From NCBI GenBank assembly GCA_003161835.1, contig PMNO01000678.1, positions 1 to 5,555 on the forward strand: a stretch of DNA of 5,555 nucleotides, given 5' to 3'. The DNA is from Myxococcales bacterium (GTDB lineage Bacteria > Myxococcota_A > Polyangia > Fen-1088). The notes beneath the pieces were generated by a model. It searched no databases, was not told the DNA's origin, and saw only the letters and a list, made by a program, of their open reading frames with translations. The position numbers and the translations under genes were made by a program. Of this stretch, positions 1-5,555 are shown piece by piece; within the stretch, counting starts at the first letter, position 1; every line of letters begins with the position of its first letter.

Positions 1-875
1 GCCACGTTGGAATAGGTCGCGAACGTCTGGCGCCGATCGAGATCGGTCTCCACGCTCTGGCGCGTGTTCCCCGACGTCGACACCTGCGCGAGAGTCCCCA
101 GGAGCGCGCCCAGGCCAACGGAGGCCGCGGCACCGACGAGCGAGCTCGTGACCGCGACCCCCGGCCACGTCCTCCGCCGCGGCATTTGCTCGGGGAGCAA
201 CTTGATCTCGAGGTCGGTGGCCGCCAGCAGGCGCACATTCGTGGTCCACGGGAAGTGCCCGTCGCGCTCCACGCGAACGACATGGGGACCGGGGTCGAGT
301 GAACCGGACAGCATCGGCGTCGTTCCCAGGTACGTTCCGTCCACATTCACGCGCGCGCCGGCCGGGACCGATTCGATCCGCAGGCGCCCGGGCGCCGGCC
401 GCACCACGAACAGCTCGTCGGTGCCCTCCTGGATCGCCGCCACCAGCGCGTCGAGCCCGCCGGGGACCAGCCGAAAGAAGCGGGCCTCGACCTTGGCGGT
501 CTGGATGTCCGTCAACACGAGATTCAGCATGTACTGCCGGTCTTCCTGGCGGACTGTTCCACTGATGACCCGGCGCACGCCCAGCGCCACGCCGACCCGC
601 CCCAGGCACGCGATGTCTTCGACGCACTCATTCGCGCGGCGATCACCGGCGATCCCGCTCAGCCGACGGCGGAGCTCCGCGGTGCCGACAACGGGACCTC
701 GGCGGCGCTCGGCGAGTCGCGAGAGCGCCACCTCGGTCAAGTTGTCGGCCAGCACCGCCGGGGTTCCCGGATCGGGCAGAACCAGCACCGCCAGACGTTC
801 GGCCGGGGAATCGGGCACGGCGGCGTTGCCAGCCAGAACCAGCGCCAGGGCCCACGCCCCCATCGGCAAGGTCAT
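1..875 (-). CDS. PEGA-domain exported/membrane protein, 3' end outside window
   Basis: Third gene of the leftward operon; 291 codons are visible and the reading frame is open to the left edge, so the C-terminus is missing. The ATG (875-873) overlaps the upstream stop codon as ATGA, which fixes the start and implies translational coupling; a weak GGAAG lies 12 bases upstream. Residues 1-19 look like a signal peptide with a short hydrophobic core (WALALVLAG). Residues about 26-158 resemble the CsgG/TolB-N-like region common in myxobacterial PEGA proteins, including a paired-cysteine segment C84-x5-C90 followed by GVALGVRRVISG. Residues about 163-215 form a PEGA domain, with the diagnostic PAGARVNVDGTYLGTTP. 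A hydrophobic stretch at 239-263 is probably a membrane helix. PEGA domains are beta-rich envelope or surface modules often linked to Ser/Thr kinases. The specific role is unknown: an envelope partner or output of the kinase upstream is inference. The N-terminal fold call is weaker than the PEGA call. Confidence 0.87.
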   Translation of the reverse strand, partial: MTLPMGAWALALVLAGNAAVPDSPAERLAVLVLPDPGTPAVLADNLTEVALSRLAERRRGPVVGTAELRRRLSGIAGDRRANECVEDIACLGRVGVALGVRRVISGTVRQEDRQYMLNLVLTDIQTAKVEARFFRLVPGGLDALVAAIQEGTDELFVVRPAPGRLRIESVPAGARVNVDGTYLGTTPMLSGSLDPGPHVVRVERDGHFPWTTNVRLLAATDLEIKLLPEQMPRRRTWPGVAVTSSLVGAAASVGLGALLGTLAQVSTSGNTRQSVETDLDRRQTFATYSNV

Positions 876-2314
876 TGACAGCGCGCGCTTCCGCCCGCGT
901 CTCCCTGGGGAAGCGCGCAGACCGCCGAGAGGCACTGCTGAGCGTCTTCACAGGGCGCGCCGGGCTTGCGGAGGGAGCGGCAGACGCCCCCGATGCAGCG
1001 GCTCGCTCCCTCGATCAAGATGTGCCCGGAGGGCGTGCAGTCGGCGTCGGTTGCGCACGCGTAGGAGCACACCGATGCCGTGGTCACGCCGCCGTCCTTC
1101 GGGCTTCCCGCACCCACTTCGAGACAGCGCATATCCGAGATACAGCCGAGATCGCTGTCGCAAGGTACCCCGAATCGTCCCGGGAAACATGTCCCCGCAA
1201 CACAGCTGTGGGGTAGGCCGCCCCGCCTGGGGCAGTCCGCCGTCACGACGCAGGCCCGACGACACTCGGTGGGTTGGGTATCGCTGTCGCTGGGTAGCGG
1301 CTGCTGGTTCGTGCACACCTCGCCCGCCCGGCAATCGGCCTTTACCTGGCACGCGGCTCCACCGAACGAGATCGGATTCATGCAGTAGCGTTGGCCGTTA
1401 CCAGCCACATCGACGCAAACGAATGGTCCGCGCGCATGCCCGAAAGGTGCGCAATCCTGGTTGGTCGCGCACGCCACCGAGCAAACGGCAAAGGTATCTC
1501 CCTTCAAACATTTCCCCATCAAGCAATCCAGATCAGATGTGCATCCGAAACCCAAGATGGCCGGGATGCAGATATCGGGTGACGCCGGCCCTGAGACTTT
1601 TCGGTAACAGAAATGGTTGGGCGGGCAATTCAGCTGGGCGTCGCACCTCGGAACGCAAATGTCGGCAGGCTGGCTGCTGGCCGGGATCACCCTCGGCATG
1701 CACACCTCGCCCGAAGGGCAGCTGCTGCCCTGCGCGTTGCACCCTGCCTGAAGGCAATACAAATGGTCGGCGGCCAATCCGGGTGCGGTCCCGTACAAGG
1801 CCCGGACCAGGGTGGCCAGACAGGTCGATCGCGCCGGATCCGAGACGCAATCGCGATCGACATCGCAGACGTTCATCACCACGCAGACCCCCTCGTCGGA
1901 GAGCACATCGGTGCGCAGGCAGGATTGATCCGGAACCGGACAAGCCGCCCCGCCGCGCGCGCCCAAGCCCGTTTGACTCGGACGACAGAACGACAGGCTC
2001 GACCCGGAAGAAAGACAAACACCCGCGCCGTCCGTCACCGGCGCGGCGGAAGTGGGCGCGGACGTGGATGTCGATGGGGACACGGCGGGCGCACAAGAAT
2101 CAGCGCAAAAGTTCTGGGCACCGAGCTGGTATCCCGGGAAACAGGTGAGGGGGCGACCGGTGCGGTCGTGGCCACACATATCGGCCCCCCCCGAGGTCTC
2201 GCAAGAGTAGGAGCGATCGTAGAGGATGCCCCGCTCGACCCGACACCCGGACCACCCCAGTGCCACGGGGACCGCCAACAGGAAGATCCTGCAGGCAACT
2301 CGTCTCGGTATCAC
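872..2314 (-). CDS. Exported multi-cysteine repeat protein, probable lipoprotein
   Basis: A 480-residue protein of unknown function, second gene of the operon. The GTG start at 2314-2312 was chosen because it overlaps the kinase stop as GTGA and places a signal peptide at the very N-terminus (VIPRRVACR, then IFLLAVPVALG). The frame is open further upstream, but that would run into the kinase gene and bury the signal. C24 in LGWSGC may be a lipidation site, although Trp at -3 is atypical, so signal peptidase I cleavage is possible. Fifty-two cysteines are present, 51 of them from C24 onward. From residue 255 they form regular modules opening at C258, C322, C385 and C455. Each starts C-x5-C-x4/5-C; the three full ones continue with C-x3-C-x5-C. 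A Ser/Thr/Pro-rich linker (about 78-93) separates the N-terminus. Such proteins are common in Myxococcota, resemble Dickkopf-type Cys-rich repeats, and are sometimes misnamed tryptophan synthase alpha chain; nothing here suggests an enzyme. Disulphide-rich surface display, possibly ligand binding near the kinase sensor, is inference. Confidence 0.88.
   Translation of the reverse strand: MIPRRVACRIFLLAVPVALGWSGCRVERGILYDRSYSCETSGGADMCGHDRTGRPLTCFPGYQLGAQNFCADSCAPAVSPSTSTSAPTSAAPVTDGAGVCLSSGSSLSFCRPSQTGLGARGGAACPVPDQSCLRTDVLSDEGVCVVMNVCDVDRDCVSDPARSTCLATLVRALYGTAPGLAADHLYCLQAGCNAQGSSCPSGEVCMPRVIPASSQPADICVPRCDAQLNCPPNHFCYRKVSGPASPDICIPAILGFGCTSDLDCLMGKCLKGDTFAVCSVACATNQDCAPFGHARGPFVCVDVAGNGQRYCMNPISFGGAACQVKADCRAGEVCTNQQPLPSDSDTQPTECRRACVVTADCPRRGGLPHSCVAGTCFPGRFGVPCDSDLGCISDMRCLEVGAGSPKDGGVTTASVCSYACATDADCTPSGHILIEGASRCIGGVCRSLRKPGAPCEDAQQCLSAVCALPQGDAGGSARCQ
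878..1552 (-). repeat. Tandem cysteine-module repeats within the Cys-rich gene
   Basis: The C-terminal half of the Cys-rich protein consists of four successive modules whose first cysteines are residues 258, 322, 385 and 455, a period of 64, 63 and 70 residues (about 190-210 bases). Each begins with a small/Gly motif (GFGC, GGAAC, GVPC, GAPC), then C-x5-C-x4/5-C. The three full modules then carry C-x3-C-x5-C (278/282/288, 351/355/361, 416/420/426) and two further cysteines. The last module is short and ends the protein. A degenerate module lies before them (C199-x5-C205, C220-x3-C224-x5-C230). Conservation is at the protein level; the DNA is not a near-identical repeat, so the duplications are old. 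Confidence 0.8.
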
Positions 2315-4140
2315 GGGGCCGCTATGATCCCACGAACGAAGGGGGCATCCTCGGCGTTCGGAGCCAGTTGCAAGTAACGGCTGTAGTTGGAGCGCGCTTC
2401 GCGAAATCGCCCCGCGCGCGTGTAACATTTTCCGAGGAATCGGTACGCCATGCTGGCGTCGGGTGCCTCGGCCCGCAACTGCTCACCCATCGCGCATGCC
2501 CGCGCCACGTTGCCATCCAGCAACAGCCCGTCGGCGTCGTGCAGACGCTCGGCAAACGTGGGCTGGCCCGTCGGCGGCGACGCCAGGACAGGTACGAACG
2601 CGGGCGTTCCTGGAGCCTTTCGCGCGAGGCTCTCGGGACGAGCCGGTTCGCCCGGCGCGCGCCGGCGATGATCGCCCGCGGCCCCGTTGGAACTCGGGGG
2701 CCTCTCCGGGAGACCATCCCGCTGCGCCGGGTTGCCGAGCGCCGAGGGCTCGGCTGCCGGAGCCGGGAGAGGCGTCGGGGCCAACGGCAAGACCGAGGCC
2801 CCTGCCCCATGAGCGGGCCCGGGCAGCAGGTTGTTCGGCGCCAGCTCGATGGCCTGCGCGCTCGCAAGCTCCGGCTCGTGAAGGGGAGATGAGATTGCAA
2901 CCCGCGGCAGGGCCGGCTCGTTCCTGGTCGAAAGGCCCCACAGGCTCCCGCCGCCGGGTGGGCGCACGCCGATCGCGATCACGCTGGTCGCCACGAGGGC
3001 GCCGGCAAACACGAGGACGCGCCGCACCGACGGCGAGGCCCACACGCCGTGCTCGGTGGCGAGACCCAGTGCCCGCCTATTCGGTCTCCTTCGGAGCTCG
3101 TCGACGATCAACTGGAAGCTCGAAATCCGGCGCGTTGGATCCGCCTCGATGCACCGCCGCGCCAAGGTCGAGAGCGCTCTATCCACGGCCTCGGCCGCGG
3201 CCTTTGCCTCAGCCTCTGGTCGCCGGAGCGGTTCGCGCGACGGCCGAGCGCCCGCACTCGAGCCCGCCGCGAACGCCGTCGCTCCATGCATCAACTCCAA
3301 CAGCACCATCCCAAAGGCATAGACGTCCGACCTGGGAGTGGCGGTCCCCCCATTTCGCAATTCTGGCGCCATGTACATCGGCGTACCCGACGGAGTCCAA
3401 CCACCAGTGCCCTTTTCTTCGGCGTTTTGAGTGCCGGGGACCCAGACCGGGGTATTTCGCGCGAGCCCGAAGTCGAGCACCACGGCCCGGCAAATCTCGC
3501 CGGCCCCGCCGCCGACCAGCATGACGTTTTCCGGCTTGAAGTCCCGGTGCACCACCCCGCCCTGGTGAACCGCTTCGAGCGCGGTCGCCATTTGCAGCGC
3601 GACGTGGGCCGCCTCGCGCGGCGCGAGGGCCTGGCGACTCAACCGATCCCGCAGCGTCTCTCCTTCGAGCATCTCCATGGTGAGGAAACACAGGGGCTCC
3701 GGCGTCGACGGGTGCAGCCCGATGTCGAACATGCGACACACGTTGGGGTGACTGACCCGACGAGCCAGCTGAACCTCAAACCTGAGACGCTCAGTGGCCG
3801 CGGGGCTGTCGGCGATTTGCGAGCTGAGCGTCTTGAGCGCCACCCGTACCTTCAACACTTCGTCCTCGGCGCGGTACACATCACCCATGTTGCCGCGGCC
3901 GACCATGCGGTCGATGCGGTACCGCCCGGCGACCAGATCGCCGTCCCGGAACGCGCGGGCGCGAACGCCCCGTGGCGATTGATCGCCCGAGCTCTGCAGC
4001 AGCCCCCCCACGATCATGCGGCAGCGTGAACAGGCATCGAGGTGACCGAGAACCCCTGCCGCAACCCCGCGTCCGGCGGGGCTTACCATGGTCAGCAACT
4101 CCTCGTCGTCCGGGCACGTTTCCTGGTGCTGCGGCCCCAT
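2311..4140 (-). CDS. Transmembrane Ser/Thr kinase with N-terminal anti-sigma zinc finger and C-terminal TPR-like region
   Basis: A 609-residue Hanks-type kinase, first gene of the leftward operon. Residues 1-45 carry C9 and H33-x3-C37-x2-C40, the ligand pattern of zf-HC2/ZAS anti-sigma domains. The kinase domain spans about 73-350: glycine loop GRGNMG (81-86), VALK with K103, helix-C E122, HRDFKPEN with D200, K202 and N205, DFG at 223-225, activation segment GTPMYMAPE (252-260), D272 and the late Arg in DPTRR. All catalytic residues are present, so it should be active; the HRD arginine marks it as an RD kinase. One membrane helix (372-392) follows, then a Pro/Ala-rich linker (about 410-525) and a TPR-like helical region (about 529-600), predicted outside the cytoplasm. 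ATG 4140 is preferred over an in-frame GTG at 4185, which would overlap the divergent sigma gene and adds no domain; neither has a clear Shine-Dalgarno. It likely controls the adjacent ECF sigma by binding, phosphorylation or both (inference). Confidence 0.95.
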   Translation of the reverse strand: MGPQHQETCPDDEELLTMVSPAGRGVAAGVLGHLDACSRCRMIVGGLLQSSGDQSPRGVRARAFRDGDLVAGRYRIDRMVGRGNMGDVYRAEDEVLKVRVALKTLSSQIADSPAATERLRFEVQLARRVSHPNVCRMFDIGLHPSTPEPLCFLTMEMLEGETLRDRLSRQALAPREAAHVALQMATALEAVHQGGVVHRDFKPENVMLVGGGAGEICRAVVLDFGLARNTPVWVPGTQNAEEKGTGGWTPSGTPMYMAPELRNGGTATPRSDVYAFGMVLLELMHGATAFAAGSSAGARPSREPLRRPEAEAKAAAEAVDRALSTLARRCIEADPTRRISSFQLIVDELRRRPNRRALGLATEHGVWASPSVRRVLVFAGALVATSVIAIGVRPPGGGSLWGLSTRNEPALPRVAISSPLHEPELASAQAIELAPNNLLPGPAHGAGASVLPLAPTPLPAPAAEPSALGNPAQRDGLPERPPSSNGAAGDHRRRAPGEPARPESLARKAPGTPAFVPVLASPPTGQPTFAERLHDADGLLLDGNVARACAMGEQLRAEAPDASMAYRFLGKCYTRAGRFREARSNYSRYLQLAPNAEDAPFVRGIIAAP

Positions 4141-4165
4141 GTGCCGCAGTGTATCGTAGTAGGGA
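4141..4165. promoter_or_regulatory. 25-base divergent intergenic region between kinase and sigma factor
   Basis: Only 25 bases separate the kinase ATG (minus) from the sigma ATG (plus). Promoters for both directions must therefore lie largely inside the neighbouring gene's 5' coding sequence, or transcripts must be almost leaderless. A -10-like TACGAT can be read on the minus strand at 4157-4152 and a TATCGT on the plus strand at 4152-4157, but no matching -35 was identified. AGGGA at 4161-4165 is the only ribosome-binding-like sequence for the sigma gene; it abuts the first ATG (4166) and is 3 bases from the second (4169). Confidence 0.4.
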
Positions 4166-4951
4166 ATGATGCGACCAGACCCCACCGAGCAGATCGTTCA
4201 GGCGGCTTCGATTCGATGGCCTTCCCTGGCCGTCGAGCCGTCCGCGTTTCACGCCCACGTGACGCGTCTCGGCATCGAGGAAGCGGCGCTCGCGAATCAC
4301 GGCTCCGATCTGGTCTTGGCCTTCGCCTGCTCGTGCGGCCTTCCCGAGGCGCACCGCCACCTGAGAAACGAGCTGCTCAGGGAGGCCGCCATCGTTCGAG
4401 GGCGCTTGTCCCTCGACGACGACGCCTTGTCGGAAGTGGTGCAGATCGCCCTCGCGAAGTTGCTCTCGGGATCGGCGCCCCGCATCACGACCTATTCCGC
4501 GAGCGGGCCACTTGGAGCGTGGTTGCGGGCCATCGTCCTGCGCGTGGCCTTCGACCAGATGAGGAAGCGCCCCTTCGCCGAAGAACCGCTTCCGCTCGAG
4601 ACCGTTGCCGGGCAAGCGCTCGCGCTCGACGTGGCCGGTGACGGCGCGACGCAACTTCCCCGGCTCCGCGCGGCCCTCGACGCCAGCCTACGGAACCTCA
4701 CGGCCGAGGACCGCGCGCTGTTGAAGCTCCACTACCTCGACGGGGTCAACCTCGATCGGTTGGCGCTTCTGACCCAGGTGCACCGTTCCACGATCGTGCG
4801 CCGCCTGGCGATGATGCGCAAACAGATCGTCGCCGAGGTCGCCTCACGGATGGGAATCCAGTTTGGTACCCATCCCTCGGAGCTCCGCAGCCTGTGGCGG
4901 ACCTTTGGCGCGGAGGTTCAGGTCACGTTCTCGCGATTGCTCTCGGGCTAG
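4166..4951 (+). CDS. ECF-type RNA polymerase sigma factor, Myxococcales-type
   Basis: A 261-residue sigma-70 family protein with ECF layout. Region 2 spans about 47-135, including DALSEVVQIALAKLL (86-100) for region 2.1/2.2 and the well-conserved SGPLGAWLRAIVLRVAFDQMRKR segment (113-135) for 2.3/2.4, which reads the -10 element. Region 4 is about 178-222, with the helix-turn-helix around LLTQVHRSTIVRRL (201-214) for -35 recognition. The N-terminal extension with WPSLAVEPSAFHAHV (18-32) and the C-terminal tail ending in FSRLLSG are hallmarks I associate with the Myxococcales family 1 sigma group (TIGR03001-like), recalled from memory. The extension also supports this upstream start; since ATGATG begins the gene, the second Met is equally possible and better spaced from AGGGA. 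The gene diverges from a kinase bearing an anti-sigma zinc motif, which is probably its regulator (inference). Odd point: region 2.2 shows ALSE where many ECF factors have an acidic DAED-like motif. Confidence 0.95.
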   Translation: MMRPDPTEQIVQAASIRWPSLAVEPSAFHAHVTRLGIEEAALANHGSDLVLAFACSCGLPEAHRHLRNELLREAAIVRGRLSLDDDALSEVVQIALAKLLSGSAPRITTYSASGPLGAWLRAIVLRVAFDQMRKRPFAEEPLPLETVAGQALALDVAGDGATQLPRLRAALDASLRNLTAEDRALLKLHYLDGVNLDRLALLTQVHRSTIVRRLAMMRKQIVAEVASRMGIQFGTHPSELRSLWRTFGAEVQVTFSRLLSG

Positions 4952-4979
4952 GGCTCAGTTCGGGCGACATCGCGAGCCC
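4951..4979 (+). terminator. Possible weak hairpin after the sigma gene
   Basis: GGGCTC (4951-4956) can pair with GAGCCC (4974-4979), with an inner GCG/CGC pairing (4964-4966 with 4971-4973) around an ACAT loop and a 7-base bulge on the left arm. No T-run follows, so this is not a canonical intrinsic terminator. It may merely attenuate, or mean nothing in such GC-rich DNA. Confidence 0.2.
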
Positions 4980-5000
4980 CCGGCGTCAACCTGCAAGGCG

Positions 5001-5006
5001 AAAGGA
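5001..5006 (+). promoter_or_regulatory. Ribosome binding site for the dioxygenase-like gene
   Basis: AAAGGA lies 10 bases before the ATG at 5017. It is the clearest Shine-Dalgarno-like sequence in the window and supports that start over the later in-frame ATG at 5032. Confidence 0.55.
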
Positions 5007-5016
5007 CGAGTGGACT

Positions 5017-5555
5017 ATGAACACGACGTTGATGAGCGGAGGTCCCTTTCCGACGACAGATGGCGGACACGACGACGGGCTGATTCACGATCTGAGACTC
5101 ATCCAACGGACCTCGGTGCAACGCCGTCAGGTGCTGCGCTGGGCTCTGGGGGTAAGCGCAATGCCTTTGCTCGCTTGCAATCGCGGAACCGCAAGCTCAG
5201 GGAACGGGACGGGGGGGACAGGCACCGGCGGCGCGGGCCCCGGGGGCGGCGGCATGACCGGGACCGGGACGTGCTCGAGGATTCCCGAGGAAACCGCGGG
5301 GCCCTATCCGGGCGATGGATCGAACGGACCGAATGCGCTCGCTCAAAGTGGCATCGTGCGGAGTGACATTCGCTCGTCCTTCGGCAACGCGACGGGGATC
5401 ACGATCGGAATCCCCCTCACCGTGACGCTGAACCTGGTCGGCGCGAGTGGCGGCTGCGCCGTTCTCGCCGGGTATGCGGTGTACCTGTGGCACTGTGACC
5501 AGGGTGGCCTCTACTCGCTCTATTCCGCCGGCGTGACCGACCAGAACTACTTGCG
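5017..5555 (+). CDS. Tat-exported intradiol ring-cleavage dioxygenase-like lipoprotein, 3' end outside window
   Basis: Only the first 179 codons are visible. The N-terminus has a long n-region, twin arginines R36-R37 in QRRQVLR, a hydrophobic stretch (WALGVSAMPL) and a lipobox LLAC with C54, so it looks like a Tat-exported, lipid-anchored protein. A flexible Gly/Thr-rich tether (about 59-85) follows. The mature part begins CSRIPEETAGPYPGDGSNGPN (86-106) and continues with SGIVRSDIRSSFG, GIPLTVTLNLV and the core strand YAVYLWHCDQGGLYSLYS (153-170). This matches the intradiol dioxygenase family, whose cytoplasmic members cleave catechol or protocatechuate between the hydroxyls using Fe(III). 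Y166 in GGLYSLY corresponds by position to the first of the four iron ligands (Tyr, Tyr, His, His); the other three would lie beyond the edge, so activity cannot be judged. Exported versions are known but poorly understood. It lies 65 bases after the sigma gene on the same strand and could be co-transcribed or sigma-dependent (inference). Confidence 0.88.
   Translation, partial: MNTTLMSGGPFPTTDGGHDDGLIHDLRLIQRTSVQRRQVLRWALGVSAMPLLACNRGTASSGNGTGGTGTGGAGPGGGGMTGTGTCSRIPEETAGPYPGDGSNGPNALAQSGIVRSDIRSSFGNATGITIGIPLTVTLNLVGASGGCAVLAGYAVYLWHCDQGGLYSLYSAGVTDQNYL

Noticed and set aside
64..2148. A 694-codon open frame on the plus strand, opposite the PEGA and Cys-rich genes.
   Set aside because: The translation is Arg/Pro/Ser/Thr-rich low-complexity sequence with no domain, typical of antisense frames in GC-rich genes. 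The minus-strand genes have clear domains, export signals and exact 4-base overlaps.
872..2314. Naming the Cys-rich protein tryptophan synthase alpha chain, as similar myxobacterial proteins sometimes are.
   Set aside because: No TIM-barrel or catalytic motif is visible; the sequence is an export signal plus cysteine repeats.
2312..2428. Upstream ATG at 2428 as the Cys-rich gene start, giving 518 residues.
   Set aside because: It would overlap the kinase gene by more than 100 bases and put the signal peptide about 40 residues inside the protein; the GTGA overlap start explains both.
2463..3524. A 353-codon open frame on the plus strand, and a 326-codon one at 3049-4029, opposite the kinase.
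   Set aside because: Both are shadows of the kinase gene; they lack recognisable domains and are dominated by Arg and Pro.
4138..4185. In-frame GTG at 4185 as the kinase start, giving 624 residues.
   Set aside because: It adds 15 residues with no domain, lacks a Shine-Dalgarno and overlaps the divergent sigma gene. ATG 4140 leaves a usual-length leader before the zinc motif. Not excluded.
3881..4654. A 257-codon minus-strand frame spanning the kinase start and the sigma gene.
   Set aside because: It overlaps two well-supported genes in other frames and shows no family motif.
4984..5016. GTCAACC (4984-4990) upstream of the dioxygenase-like gene as an ECF -35 element.
   Set aside because: It contains the AAC common in ECF -35 boxes, but it lies too close to the ATG to fit a -10 and a leader with the ribosome site, and no -10 was evident.
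1..5555. Search by eye for tRNA, rRNA, CRISPR arrays, insertion sequences, phage genes or attachment sites.
   Set aside because: None seen; nearly all the window is accounted for by five protein genes.

Overview
The window has the character of a high-GC, multicellular-type Myxococcota genome (Polyangiales/Sorangium-like). The grounds are strong G/C preference at third codon positions, a membrane-bound Hanks-type Ser/Thr kinase, a PEGA-domain protein, a secreted multi-cysteine protein, and an ECF sigma factor resembling the 'Myxococcales family 1' group. The assignment rests on family resemblance read by eye, not on a database search. The window is almost completely coding. No gene-free stretch exceeds about 65 bases, and I see no tRNA, rRNA, CRISPR array, insertion sequence or phage gene.

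Left three quarters (positions 1-4140, minus strand): three genes read leftward as one tight operon. The first (4140-2311) encodes a 609-residue transmembrane Ser/Thr kinase. It starts with an anti-sigma-type zinc-binding motif (C9...H33-x3-C37-x2-C40) and ends with a TPR-like extracytoplasmic segment. Its stop overlaps the start of the second gene by 4 bases (GTGA, 2314-2311). That gene encodes a 480-residue exported, probably lipid-anchored protein with 52 cysteines in tandem modules. Its stop overlaps the start of the third gene by 4 bases (ATGA, 875-872). The third gene encodes an exported or membrane protein with a CsgG/TolB-like N-terminal region, a PEGA domain and a hydrophobic segment, and it runs off the left edge.

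Right quarter (4166-5555, plus strand): an ECF sigma factor is transcribed divergently from the kinase, with only 25 bases between the two starts. After a 65-base gap comes the first third or so of a gene for a Tat-exported, lipobox-bearing intradiol ring-cleavage dioxygenase-like protein, cut by the right edge.

Working model (inference): the kinase is at once a membrane sensor, a kinase and a zinc-finger anti-sigma for the divergent ECF factor. The Cys-rich lipoprotein and the PEGA protein are co-produced cell-envelope partners, and the dioxygenase-like lipoprotein is either a target or a neighbour of the regulon. The sigma factor has a Ser where ECF factors usually carry an acidic residue in region 2.2, which makes phosphorylation control by the linked kinase an attractive testable idea.
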